In this document: piece by piece, positions 1 through 12,199 of the stretch
Layout of the letters: every line of letters begins with the position of its first letter
How positions within the stretch are numbered: position 1 is the first letter of the stretch
NCBI GenBank assembly: GCA_009741485.1
Contig: CM019236.1
Span: forward strand, 65,196,026 to 65,260,025
Direction: 5' to 3'
Length of the DNA stretch: 64,000 nucleotides
Source: Malurus cyaneus samueli
Taxonomy: Eukaryota; Chordata; Aves; Passeriformes; Maluridae
Program-made: the position numbers and the translations under genes
Notes under the pieces: generated by a model
Told to the model about the DNA's origin: nothing
The model's input: only the letters and a program-made list of their open reading frames with translations
The model's database searches: none

Positions 1-383
1 TTATTATGATGAAATCACATTGATTAGCATTTAATTACATTTATCTAAGGATTTCTGTTTCTGTTTGTTTGTGTTTGCAGACAGTTATTTAGTACAATAT
101 CCATCCGTTGAACAAAAGTTAGCTAACAGTTAACAACTATAGCTGAAATCCTACATTTCTAAGGAAATCAAACTGGTGACAAAACAAAAGCTCATATTCA
201 GCTTTTTGAAAAAGCAATGGTTCTCAACAAACAAGAATTTTCTTCTTTATTAAATAGGCATAGTAATAATTAAAAAATTTAAAATGAGCAGAATTTGTCT
301 CAAAAATTTAAATAAAATGTAGGTTATTGATTGCAACCTCACAAAAAGAATATCATTACATATGGCACAAATATAATCAATAA
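1..383. other. AT-rich intergenic sequence, nothing recognised
   Basis: AT-rich sequence with short poly-A and poly-T runs. I see no repeat family, RNA gene or coding frame that stands out on either strand. Confidence 0.6.
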
Positions 384-930
384 ATATCTTACTTTCCGAA
401 GCACTGGGCCAATGTGCTCCCTGTATGTAATACATCAGACATTTCTCTGCCTTACATACTGGATGATGGAGCAAAATTAGTGGAGAAAGTTAAAGAAGTT
501 AGGACAGAAACAGTCCAACTCATTGTCAAAAGCAAGACATCTGTCTATATTGAAAAGGTGGTGTACCTTGCAACAGATTTCAACGTCCTCAAATTCAAAC
601 TAGTGAGAGGATATAGTGCTGAAGCTTAGTAAACAGAATGGTATCTACATTCTTCTAAATTAGATAGGACAGGAGTCACCATCGTTGTTGGGAAATTTCA
701 CACAAAATATGACTTAAGAGGAATGATGTACTACTCGCTCCTAGACTGTCTTCTGTTGATTGGGATAATCATTACTCTTATGAATTTATGAACATGGATA
801 AATATCCCCAATTGTTAGAGCAATATTTTGATTATGATAGTTGTTTTTCATGCCTTTCTATCATCACAGGAGCTTACACAACGTTTTTTTGTTGTCGCAG
901 TCTTATAAGATGGATTTTGTGGGACTTTAT
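384..930 (+). pseudogene. Unidentified exon-like or pseudogene-like stretch
   Basis: Two neighbouring open segments read like protein on the plus strand. The first runs from 384 to the stop ending at 629 (about 81 codons, with residues such as FPKHWANVLPVC near its start). The second is open in another frame from about 711 to 930 and includes VDWDNHYSYEF. Both are rich in aromatic and charged residues and differ from the low-complexity frames usual in AT-rich DNA. The frame change and the stops between them would fit an old pseudogene or a retrocopy. I could not match either segment to a family, there is no clear splice site, and no start codon is convincing. This may be chance. Confidence 0.2.
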
Positions 931-2439
931 AACCCTAACATGAATATGCAGTTGAACACGCACTTGATAGATTCATGTTCCAGTGGTCTTACAGGCACCA
1001 CATTCTATTTAAACCTATTTGCATTTATTTCCCAGAGTGTCTGATTTATAACAAAAAGGATCATGGTTTAAGTGAAAGAAATATATGCCAGAAGTTATTT
1101 GCAATTTTTGCAAACCCATCTCATACATCTAAGAATGCAGCTTTAGGTCATGGAGCTGTAATAAATGAATAAATATTCTTATTAAATAAATAATCCTCTT
1201 ATTTTTGGTCTGGATTTTTTTTACAAAAACGCTTTTTTCATTTTTTCTTTTTCTTCTCTTTAATGACCATAAAGATACAGGTTTTCTCAGCATTTGGAAT
1301 AATGCATGCCTAGGGCAAGGAGTTGAAACTAGAAATTGTCTCCACGTATTGGCTAAGTTCACCTCTCATAAAGTGCATGATGTCTAGAACGAAGGAGAAT
1401 ATCCTGTGGCAGTAAACCAAGATGTTAATTATAGCAGCTGATGCCATTTAAATTATTTTCCTTTTTCCTGATTGGTTAGCTTCATTTGTTGCCTGTGGCA
1501 AATCCTCCTTGGTGGGGAGGTATTGGAGGGGAGGCAGCAGAGGAAACCTATCGCTCTTGGATGCCTCCAGCACTGTCCAGGTTGAGGGGAATGGCAGACT
1601 GCTCTGCAAAGCCTGCAGCACACTCCTGATAGCCTCTCATGTTGTCATGTTCGTGTTTAAAGGCCCCAGGGTGACTGCAGCTGTTTTCGTGCTCCGCTCC
1701 ATGCTCAATTGGAAGTGGGCTGTGCGCGCTGGCCAGTATATCCTCCACACGGATAAGCTGAGCCTACTCCTCGACACGACAGATCACTATGGTCATTGCA
1801 GTGCTCTTATTTCAGCTAATGCACAACCTGTAAATGCACTCTTAGCGTATCTGATCACCAGAGAGACTAATGTATTTGAAATAAATTAAACCTGATTAAC
1901 TCACTTCCTGGACCAAGTTTCAGACTGCTGCCTCGACTAGGTGGCATCTCCGCAATGATGATAACGCGAAGATGACTAGTCAGAAGCTGTAGTATGCAAA
2001 TAAGCTCACCCTGCTCTGCGCACAAGTCAAAGGGGTCCTCCCTTGTTCAGATGCTTTGCTCGCTGTTGCTCAAGGGAGGTTGTCCATTTCTCCTGCTCAA
2101 AGATCTGCAAATAATGACAAGCGCCTTACCTGATATTGCAGTAAGTACAATGTCTCATGTTACCAGTTTAGAACAACATACACTGGTGCTTAGTGCGTGC
2201 ATAATGCCTCTACTATGCTTCAGACTCAACTACAGAGGCTCAGGAAAGGTGTTTCTCATGATATACCTGTTTCGTAAATATTATCTCCGGAATGCTCCAT
2301 ACGCCCATATGCCCATGTACTATACAAACTTCATGGGACCAGCCACTGAAAAAACTTACCTAGAAGAGAAGGTGTACTTCTGCCCGAGTTCCCACATTAT
2401 ACAAGTGAAATGTCCTATAAGTTATGGATGACCACGACA
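931..2439. other. Intergenic sequence with no supported gene
   Basis: Mixed AT-rich sequence. The part from about 1500 to 1900 has a higher GC content and a 126-codon open frame on the plus strand, but its translation shows no family signature and the opposite strand is open too. Nothing here supports a gene call. Confidence 0.5.
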
Positions 2440-3660
2440 TACGTAGGTAGCTTGCTGTGAGGAAGGAATACTACAGTGAAGAAACATATCTATTATATGA
2501 ATAGTTTTATTGCACACTCGTATACTGGTTGTATATGAATTCATGGTATATTATTCAGAAATGACTCTCTTCATATACAGTTGAATACACAAGTACTGTG
2601 ATATGGAGATCTAAAAACTGTTAATTTAATTTATCTAGATTTGAGGATCATAATATCTACACATTATATACGTTCACACTCATACTGTTTGTCTTCCTCT
2701 TTACTCGCATTCGTAGCTCCTCTTCTCTTAATTAATTGCGCTGTGTTCTATTCTTTTCTCGAGTTCTATGCTTGTCACTAGTGTCTACTTTAATTATTTG
2801 GGCTATAGCAAGGTTGAGTACTCACATTTGTTTATCATGTATCTCAGAACATTCCTAAGTAAATGATATAATAGTACTTCCTATTAGAGAACATCTCGTC
2901 GCAAAGAGTATACCTAATGATATATGTTTGTGTGTTCGGGCAATTTACTCTCAAAAAATACAGTGATGGGAGTCAGTAGTGTTATACCTTATGTTTACAT
3001 GACAATTTCTTCCATTGTTGGGAAGTAGTCTTTTGCAGATCTAGCTAGAAAATGTTGCATGAATGTCCTTATCTCTTGATTAGTTCTTTATATAGTTTTC
3101 TCCATTATATCTTGATTTACTTGTCTTGTCATAGTCATATATCTTCACTCGTTATATACTGATTCCATATACTTGATCATTCTAATAATGTCGACGTCTT
3201 GACTTAGTCATTATAGGTGACTATTTCTCATCAATAAGGATCTATTGTGAGTAATTCACTCCATAAGAAGATGAGCTCTTCTCTCTGTCATCCTTGATTA
3301 TATTACTTGCCTTCTGGTTCTGTTGTATATTCGTTGTCACAGATTAAACCAGCAACACTTATATAGTCTAGTCCTAATGCAAGACACTACTCAGACCACG
3401 ACTGTCTCAACCAGAAAGACTTACTTAGATCTTCGCAGTGTCTTATATAAGTTGGTCATGCAGAGTCTCAGAGATTCTAACCCACTTCTAAGCATCAGCC
3501 GATATCGACACAATTCACTGCTCTCTACGACTTATTTCATTACGAGAAGAGAGCACTTTCATAGCTGGTTCTCGTGGACAGGAACGATAAGTCTGCTGTC
3601 GCAGTAGACTCTTATGTCATTGCTTTCTGACACAGGATCTATTACTGCCTGTTTACAAAA
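2440..3660. other. Noise-like stretch, possibly unpolished long-read sequence
   Basis: For about 1.2 kb the texture differs from the flanks. Homopolymers almost vanish: I count one run of five A (near 2613) and one of six A (near 2953). Short words such as TCTT, CTAT and ACTC are mixed with no repeat or family resemblance. The AT-rich DNA on both sides carries many runs of six or more. This could be real sequence of unusual composition, but it also fits a gap filled with uncorrected reads. Confidence 0.35.
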
Positions 3661-4120
3661 CTATGGCTATCAGTCATCTACACTCACTACATGCTAAATA
3701 AAAGTTTCTTATATCCCATTTTCAAAAAACAATCTTTCACTTTTGAGCACTCCTAAAGATACAGTGTGGACTTAAAAGCTCCATTTTTAATTCACAAGCC
3801 TTGAAGATTTAAGATGGTGGGAGATGTAAAGCTTTGATGACATTAATTTGTTTCTGTTCTGCACCACTGAATACTTCTTTTCTGATAGAAAAATCTATCC
3901 CTTTTCATTGTGTTAGTTCTGTCTCAGTTTGAGACAATGTTTTCAGGAGAAAAAAATAGTTACAGACGTAAAGTATTGTCCTCTGAAGTGAAAAATCAAT
4001 TTGATATTTTCCCACCAATATGAAGATAGACGGTCGGCAAAAAAAGTGAGGAGAAAAAAATTTAGTTTATTAACAAACACAGTGCCCAACAGGACCAGAT
4101 AAATAGTAACTGTTACATAT
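3661..4120. other. AT-rich intergenic sequence, nothing recognised
   Basis: Normal AT-rich texture with several homopolymer runs. No gene or repeat was recognised. Confidence 0.5.
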
Positions 4121-4711
4121 TTGAAATCAGGAACACTGGCTGCCCTCTCCCGCTCACCAAGTGGTGCGGAGAAAATGGCAGCTCCTGTCCCAGGGAAAAG
4201 ACACAAAAAGAAAAACCCACGTGGCCGCTCCCGCAACCGTGGCCAAACTTGGATAGTCCTTTTCCTCATTGTGGATGAAACAGAGGGCTTAGGTGTGTTT
4301 CACCGGCTTCTCCCGAGTCCAGGAGGAGACAGAGCCTCGCGGCTTTCTCCCTGCCTGTCACCGAATTGCTCCAGACGCAGAATCAAAGCAGCTGCAGAGG
4401 GGGTCTGTCCAAGGAAAAAGCTGTTTGCCCAAACTAACAAACTGGAGCTAGTTAAACAACAACAATGTAATGCGGCGACATCAGCGAGCAAGGACTTCCA
4501 GGTGCCAGAGCTGAGCTCCAAAAAGCCTGCACTGAGTGCAAAAGCAAGCGCAGAGCAGCAAAAGCAAAAGACTAACAGCTGCGTGGCAGCCCTGTGTTTA
4601 AACTGCTCGAGCCACCTTCCAGGCCGGCCCCTGCCCTTAGTATGGACTACACACTTTTTAGGAGCTGTGGAAAAGGAAGACAAATCTCACCAAGGAGGAG
4701 TGTCCAAGTAG
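4121..4711 (+). other. CpG-richer block with a 196-codon open frame, coding status unknown
   Basis: This 591-nt open frame sits in a locally GC- and CpG-enriched block inside AT-rich DNA. The predicted product is basic near its N-terminus (RHKKKNPRGRSRNRG), then low in complexity and rich in Lys, Ser, Ala and Gln, with no motif I recognise. The reverse strand is also open for 127 codons over 4300-4683, so absence of stops here partly reflects composition. Possible explanations are a short lineage-specific gene, a first exon with promoter, or a piece of an unrecognised repeat. No splice donor or poly-A signal makes the case for a gene. Confidence 0.2.
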
Positions 4712-7700
4712 GCAATAGTTGGCCAGAAAAAACACTGCTCACCTTAGGAGCATGAACACTGAGGAAGTTTGGTGTACTGCCCTGAGAGAAATATTAAACA
4801 ACAGAAGGAAATGCACAGAGATCTTGTGGTTAGATTCTGATTAAATAATGGAGTTAAATAGGAACTAAGTCAGAGGAATGGCCTGACCATGAGCAAAAGC
4901 TGGACTTTTTTTACTGACTCACAAATACACATTACTTGTATCCTTACATGTGCTGATGAAGTGAAACAGGTGCATTCTTTGCATTTAAAATTAAAGTCAC
5001 TTTAAACTCCACCTCAATAATGAAATTATACCAATTGAAACCTTGTCTTTTTCCCTTCCTCAAAGAAGAGTAACCTCAGAGAATATTAGAGGAGACTCCA
5101 CTTTTGTATCTGACATGTTGATAGGCAATACCCCATATACAGGGCATCGATTAAAAAGGCTTTATACCACTGTATAAACACTTATTGTCAGTACTTTCTA
5201 ATAATATGAGTGAATTTATCAACAGAAATTTTTGAACTTTGAAATTGTAAGCAATAATCAAGAAATTCATTGTATGTGAATGTTGCATGATACTGAATAT
5301 GCCCAGACTTGCAGCGTATTCCATGTTATTTGTGCTTCTGTGGTCTCTATTGTGACCAGACTCAGACGTCAGCCACACTATGTGTACATCTGGCAGCTTA
5401 CCAGACTTATAGTGCCTAATTGGTTATTCTAAAATATTATCTACAAAGGACTTCTGGGGATGTGGACATACAGATAATGCATCGACTAAGAAGATGCCCC
5501 TGGATCTGCTGTAGCTACAGAAAACCTGGAAAGGACTGGGTTCTTTCTTTCCTAAATTATTATGTGGCTTTAGTCATCACCCAGCATTCTGTCAGTGATA
5601 AATAGTTCAGTGGAAAGTCAAGTTTAATTGGATTTTGATTTTCATTTATGTAAAAACAGTTAATTCTCCTTGCTACCAAATCAATAACTGTCAATTTTTG
5701 ATGGCACTTTCCTTGAAAAAGCCTCAAATTAAAATTCCATGTGTAATAGACATGTTGAGTAAACAGTGTTAACCTCTTCACAGATCCATTATATTAATAT
5801 ATTGCTCTTTCTGCCTTATCAGACAGAATGAAGTGAACTGAGAAGTTTTTCATATATTAACTGTAAATTACACTTAGCTCAGCTAATAAAATTTTATTGT
5901 CACAGAACAGTTTTCCACTTCACATGCATTTGGGAGATTGAAATGTAAATTATTATAAGCTACCTCTGTCTTGTTATAGTTGTCTGAACAAATAAAATTT
6001 ACATGATTGAAAAAAATGAAAGTATTCTCTGCGGATACCAAAAGCTATCACTTTCCCCACCATAATAATAGAATTTCAGAAGTAGAAAAAGAGAGAAAAA
6101 AGCAGCCCTTAATCTTCTTTGCAGGCTGTGCAATTCCACTTCAATTTATGAAGGTTTCCCTGCAATTAATATGCCTCTGATTTGTCCATGTCGATTATGG
6201 AAGTTAATCAATACTCTGCCCTTCTTTAAAGTCATAATAATAGTGTTGAAAAGGTAGTTACAAAGATGATACTGCTCTTCTGTATGACAGGGAAGTGGTT
6301 AAGATAAATTTGCATCTCTTTTTCCTCCGTTTTAGTCCAGACATGGTGCAGGTGAAGTGAGAGTAACCCTGGACCAGTGTGAATATTACTTTTGGAAAGA
6401 GTTGAGACTGTGTTGTAGGGAGCACTTTAGAAATAGGCCCAAACACATTAGGATGTGTCTAGTAGCTGTGTAGTAATTATGGTAGTGAACTTCAGCATGT
6501 TTTTTTTGGCAAATACTGTCACAAGAAATGGATGATCTATTTCATAAACAGTAAAGAAACAACTCCACTGTCATGAACAAATCTTTCTTAATCATTAAGA
6601 TGTTATGCTACTCAAACATGCAGGCTTCCCTGTTCCTGTCTCTGTTGACACTATCTTCACGACAAGTATTCCGTACTGTTTCTTTAAAATAAAAAGTGAT
6701 AGGGGTGCTAATTTTCTGCTGTAAATTGCACACATTCAACCTCTTTCTTACCTGTAAACTAGGAAACTGGGTGATTTTTTCTGATAATGAGAACCTTGGG
6801 CCGGTTGGCCAGTTTACTGTAAAGCAAAATACCTAGGATCTGAAACATTTTATGTCACAGCTTATAATGGTTACAGTCAGAACTTCAGGGTGCAAAACCT
6901 AAACCCTGTGAAAGGTCTAGAGCCTCAGTATACTGAGGGCTTTTTTTAATGGTTCTCCATGAAACTTCAGCTTTCAAATGCATGTTTGTGTAGAAATCTG
7001 ATAATCTAGTTTGTGTGTCTGTTCTGTCGGAGAAGAAAAATAGAAACAACTAGCTACTTACTTCTTATTTGTAACCGGTATCATAATTATAAATACATTA
7101 TGATACTGTGAATCTTGTCGACTCTGATCACAAAATATACTATTTTGAAGCTACTTTTGTCCCACACTATGTAGTTGTAATTCGTAAACTACTGTTAGCT
7201 TCTAGCAGAGGCTTCCTTGTCTTAGAAACACTACTCTACTTTCTTTGTTTTAAGGGAGTAAGAGTAACAAAATATTGACTCCTGTGCTTATGACCCTGAC
7301 TTCACATCTAGGTGTAATGCAGAAGTTCACCCCAAGACCCCGACGGAACCAGTATTACATTCTGGAACCAGGGACGGCTCTTTAATGTTTGGTTCCATTT
7401 CACATCCATATCCTCTCCCATTGCTTCTTCGTCCTGAACCAGGTTTCCTGACAAGAAAAGTAACTGCTACTATTTACCGTTTTTTTTTTTTCCATCAGAA
7501 TACTTTGTGAAAGATAGAAAAATTTTCAGAAAATCTTGTATGTGAAAAAATCAAATTAGTGATAGACTCTTCAAGAATGAAAAAAAATCAAGTATCTCAA
7601 AAATCTTAACAAATTGTGATAGTAAAAATAAATATGACTGATCTAATATTACTATATTATAATAAAATAGAGGATCCTCTGACTCAAGTGCTACTGCATA

Positions 7701-9135
7701 AATCTACATGTTCTTCAATTATTTTAAGTAGAGTAGCTCTATTAACAGACAATAATGTGCATTATTGTGCTCAGAATGATCTTAACCTTTTATTCAATTT
7801 AAAACTTATTAACATTTAAGGCCAAACAATTCAAGCCTCAAAAAAATATTTTTCTACTTCTTTTCCCCTTCTTTTTTCTTTTCTCAGTTAAGCATTCAAG
7901 TTCTTATGATCCATAACTGTACTATTTTGCCTATAAAATCTGCTCAAAGTAATTTTATATTTTGGAAAAAAAATTGCAGTCATAAGAAACCCACTACCCT
8001 CTTTCTACCAAGAATATCTTCAGATTCTAGAACAGTTGAAAATGGATGTTTTTAAAAGTCAATAGGCTCAGCAGTTACTGGTCTTTCTTTGAAACTAGTT
8101 GTGATTTTGCCTTTACATCCATCTAAATTTTCCATAAAAACCACAAGTTGGGTTCATGTTGTCAGCAGGCAGAGCAAGATAACCCTTTCGAGACATTTGA
8201 AGGTCCTTTCTAAACACAGTGAAAAATGGATTCAAGATTTATCTTTACACAAAACATCTATATTGAAACATAAATAATTGATAAATACTGAGAGAGTGTA
8301 AGGACGATAGTAGCTTGTAGGCATTGGTGTGGGCTCATTATCAAATTCTGCTTCTAATGTCTGAGACACAGAGATTGTAAGCTTGTAGAAGGGTATCTCA
8401 CTCCCCACAAGAACATAATTGTTGTGCGTTAACTGGCCAGATAACTCAAATAGGACAAACCATCTTGTAGTGAACTATTTTGGTCTGGTGTTTCCCAGCT
8501 GCCAAAAACATCCTGCTTTTGAAGTGAGATTTGACAAGATAAGCTGACTTTGACAGACATTTACTTTACAACTATAAAAGCCAGAGCAAAATTCTGCAAA
8601 CTAGAAATCTTCCATGCATTTTCCTGGAAATGTGTGGAGTTCTTCCCATGAGTAGGGACAGCTACATCACAGTTACTTCCAGGGCTTCATTGAAGGAATC
8701 TGTATCAATTATCATTGTTTTGGTGATAAATTACATTTGACTTCTAATCAATCTCTTTTTTTTCACTAGCTTTAGTAAAGGCATCTCAATGCCATGCACT
8801 GTTTTATGTTATTCTGTGATATACTAGTAGCTCTTTTTAGTTTTATACATGCAGTAAGTAATTCTGATTAAGATCTTTACTCTGTTATCTCTGTTTAGCA
8901 AATAATTCATTTTTATAAATCTATCTGATTTGCCATCATTAGAATTTGCAGGACCAAGTGATTTAATCAGACCTCTTTAACTTCCTAAAATTTAACCTCT
9001 TGCCAAAATCTGAGCCTAAGGAAGGATTGCCTTCTCTTAAACACCTTTCTGAGAAAGAGTTTCTTCCCCTCAGGTTCTGTGGCAGAACCTCTTTAATAAA
9101 CTTTGTCTGAAGCTCCCACTTTCCCTGCAACAAAA
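4712..9135. other. AT-rich intergenic sequence, nothing recognised
   Basis: Long AT-rich stretch with scattered short homopolymers (for example a T12 run near 7480). Open frames are short and their translations look random. No LINE tail, LTR end or RNA gene was found. Confidence 0.55.
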
Positions 9136-9140
9136 CTTGA
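9136..9140. repeat. Target-site duplication, left copy (CTTGA)
   Basis: CTTGA lies directly before the LTR start and is repeated exactly at 10423-10427 directly after its end. A 5-bp duplication is typical of ERVL-type integration. Confidence 0.85.
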
Positions 9141-10422
9141 TGTCATGGTTTTGCTTGGTCCAATTTTTGGTGGTGGGGGATGGGGATCAAGAAACCACAA
9201 AGATGGATGCTGTGAGAAGTCCTAGGGGGTGTCTCCTTATTCTTCTTCTCCAGCAAAGGGAGCCGTGCCCCACTCCTGTGTTTCAGAGCCAACCCATCAT
9301 TGGTTCTGATGTTGATGGACAGGCTGACCATCAGGCCTGGACCAATTGCACAGGATAGTTACACTTCTGTGATGACATATTTTGGTGTATTTAAGAAGGA
9401 ATTCAAAACAAGATAGCTGCGGCCGCCATGTTTAGGTTAATTGATAGCATGTAGTTTTTAGTATCATGCACTTTGTTTACTGGAAAAGAAACAGAGCAGG
9501 AGGGTGCGGAGATGTAAGAAGAAAAAACGGAGACCCAAGATCACAGTAACACACACAAGAAGAAGTTGTGCCCTTGCTGTGGTTCTCGACAAGCTGGAGG
9601 AGATAAGTTGTTCTTGAAAAGGACTATTTCCGTCATATTGAGAGGGACCTGTATAGAGAGGTAGAGCGACCTTTCTGTGAGAGAAAAACCCTGGCTTTTT
9701 GAGGATCGGACTGTTTTTTGATTATGAAGCCAAGAAACAGAGAAGAGGTTTGCTCCCCCACGAAGTTTTGATGTAGAAGAAGCTGTGTTTTGTGTTCTGC
9801 CAGGAGGTTTTTGATAATCGGACTCACGTCGCTGAAAAAAACAACATGGGCCTTGAAAGACATTTCTTTTCTTTTCTCCGCGAGGTAAAGAAGTTCTTTT
9901 CTGCTATTAGCAGTTTTACATTGACTGTTTCTCAGAAAAGGACACATTCCCAAACAGCTGGAGCTGTGAAAGAATGTTGTAATCCTACAACCGCTTGGAC
10001 AACAGCTGGGTGTTTTGATCTGTGTTAGACTTTCATTCTCCTGCTCCCCTGTGTGTGAGGGACAACGTGGGAGGGGTGGAGATGGGGGGACTTGGAGAAA
10101 GAGATGGGTCACTGGGAAGTGTAACAGGTGTCTTAAAAATGTCCATTTTATTCTTTTTCTTCTCTTTGTAAATATCCTTATCTTTGTTTTTTCACCCAGT
10201 GCTATTCTTAGTAGTGTGTAGTAATAAATCTATCTTGCAACTTAAGTTATGCAGCCTGTCTGACTCTTTGTGGAGTACATGGGTATCTTCCTTACAATTA
10301 TGTTTATCTCAAAGCCATAAATTTTCGTGTTAATTGGGTTTTTTTGCTCTCCCTTCTCCTTCTCACTCTCCAAAATGGGGGGGAAAGGAGGGAACGTCGT
10401 GGGCACAGTTCAAACCACGACA
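9141..10422 (+). mobile_element. Solo LTR of an endogenous retrovirus (copy 1)
   Basis: A 1,282-bp LTR that starts TGTCATGGTTTTGC and ends AAACCACGACA, so it has TG...CA termini with a short imperfect inverted repeat (TGTCATGG against TGTCGTGG). It is bounded by an exact 5-bp duplication, CTTGA. The same sequence recurs inverted at 35079-36383 and 49216-50501, with shared blocks near the start (TTTTTGGTGGTGGGGGA), in the middle and in the U5 part (AACTTAAGTT, then GTCTGACT). A polyadenylation signal lies at 10223-10228, which would leave about 195 bp of R-U5 after it. There is no internal region, so this copy is probably the product of LTR-LTR recombination. Open frames inside it (for example 9633-10112 on the minus strand) are not viral genes. 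The 5-bp duplication favours an ERVL-like class, but other classes are not excluded. Confidence 0.9.
10223..10228 (+). promoter_or_regulatory. LTR polyadenylation signal AATAAA
   Basis: A canonical AATAAA about 195 bp before the LTR end. The same hexamer is conserved at the matching position of the two minus-strand copies. Confidence 0.65.
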
Positions 10423-10427
10423 CTTGA
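10423..10427. repeat. Target-site duplication, right copy (CTTGA)
   Basis: Exact match to 9136-9140, directly after the CA end of the LTR. Confidence 0.85.
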
Positions 10428-11480
10428 ATTTCTAGGCTATTATATTTTGTAAAACCACCTCAGCTTTACAAAGTGAACCCAGCACAGCTGTTGTTGCCAA
10501 AGCAGGCTGATACTGTGTTTGCTACTGAACTGATTAATTTCATGCCACTTTAACTGGTAAAACATGATACCAAAAATAACAAGCCATCAAACTTCATGCT
10601 TTCATATGAGGAATCTCTCTCATAAATTCAATAGGGTGGGATGAATACTTGGTGTGGGAGTTAGGAAGCTATTGAAATCTTAAGCCTACTCGCCATAGGA
10701 ACTTTTCCAAATGCTTTTTGGTTCTAAAGATGACTGGCATTGCATAGGATTATAACAAGGGACATCTCTCCTCACCCCAGGAAAACCTGGTCACCATAAT
10801 TGCAGAAATCAATTTCGTAGTATGAATAAATAAGCTGGGAACCCTTGGCACATGCCAAAAAGAAAAACACTCAACAGCTGACTTCAGAAAATGTCTAACT
10901 GAAATATTACTCTAAACTCTGCCTCAGAAAAATTAAAGCTTACTTGAAGAGATGCATTAAGAAAACACAGAGGATTGGGTCACTGTGAGATAATCCATTT
11001 CAACAGCAGCACAAAAGTGAACTTTGCTACTCTGTGTGCCAACAGAACATCAAAACATTAGTGTTGATGAGGGGTTTGGCTTGCAACAACCTCACATAAC
11101 CTCCTCCTATTGTGAAGCATCTTATGCCAGCGTGGGTCCTTTGGCACTACAATTGCTGCAGCATATGTTCTTTCTGCTGCACAGACCCTGTGGTGTACTA
11201 GGCTTACCACCACGTCTAGCTGAGGCAGCATCCAGTCTTACCAAGGATGTGATGGAGCTTGCTTCTTGGTCTTTAGTTCATTTGTGGACTCCAAGGGAAC
11301 TATACATAAAACAATAATTACTATGTGAGGCATTTTAAAGTGGAACATGCATTTTTAAGAAATGCTTCAGAGATCTTCGCAGTGATACACAGCTGTGATA
11401 CACGCAGCTACTAAGATGCAGATGTATAAAATTATATCAAAAGCTATGGAAGAAATTAAAGTGAACCCCTTTTAACCATT
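10428..11480. other. Intergenic sequence, nothing recognised
   Basis: Unique-looking AT-rich sequence. A 97-codon open frame at 11024-11317 has no recognisable features. Confidence 0.5.
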
Positions 11481-11495
11481 GTCTTTTACTTCTTT

Positions 11496-11528
<33 letters not shown>

Positions 11529-11570
11529 GGGTTTTTTTTTTTTTTGTTTGTGTTTTTTTTTTGTTTAGGT
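11481..11570. repeat. T-rich tract with G interruptions
   Basis: About 90 bp made almost only of T, with a few C and G. It could be the reverse complement of a degraded poly-A tail, but no retroposon body was recognised on either side. Confidence 0.7.
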
Positions 11571-12049
11571 TAGCTTAAAGCAATAAGCTGAAAGAAATAC
11601 TTGTCTTTTCAGGAGTTACAAGGTTATTCTGCACACATTTTATTGAAACCAGATCGAAATCAAGTCCTATAAAAACTTATATTTACTTTTGCAGGTTCAT
11701 TATTATCTCAGGCCTTGGACAGCCAACAATGTATTTGGAAGTTCAAATAGTGTAAGGTGAAACTATTCACCGGGGTTACTATTTTTGCTCTAATGGTTAA
11801 TTACAGCTATGTTCAAACAGTGGGACGTGCTTCCTGGCTCCCATTAACATTGTCTTGGGCACTTGGTGCCTCCTTATGCTGAGAGAATATCTTGCACCAG
11901 GTGCCAGCAGACACAGGTAGTCTGCAGGACCAGGTAAGGTAGTTATGCTGAAGAGTAGATGTAACAGCCCACACTCCCCGGGGTGAAGTTCTGCCCTCAC
12001 ACATTAATTATACTGGGGGACAGAAATGAAAAAACAAAACCAACAAAAC
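11571..12049. other. Intergenic sequence, nothing recognised
   Basis: No gene or repeat was recognised. The short minus-strand open frames here overlap one another in different frames and look like chance. Confidence 0.5.
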
Positions 12050-12075
12050 AAAAAAAAAAAAAAAAAAAAAAAAAA
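12050..12075. repeat. Poly-A run (A26)
   Basis: An uninterrupted run of 26 A preceded by an AAAC-rich lead-in. It could be a retroposon tail or a simple repeat. I see no matching retrocopy upstream. Confidence 0.85.
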
Positions 12076-12183
12076 CAGCCTGAACCGGGAAGACAGAAAT
12101 TAAATAAATTAAATTGCTTTGTCTGTAGCTCTATCCTCCATGTAGCAGAGGAAGTGTTAGCATAGAACAAATTTGCCTATTTA

Positions 12184-12199
12184 ACGAGATAAATCTCGT
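12184..12199. other. Short perfect hairpin
   Basis: ACGAGAT and ATCTCGT form 7-bp inverted arms around an AA loop. An ATTTAAAT palindrome follows at once. Function unknown, and it may be chance. Confidence 0.4.

Noticed and set aside
9633..10112. 159-codon minus-strand frame
   Set aside because: It lies inside the LTR, antisense to it. LTRs of this type do not code there, and no family resemblance was seen.
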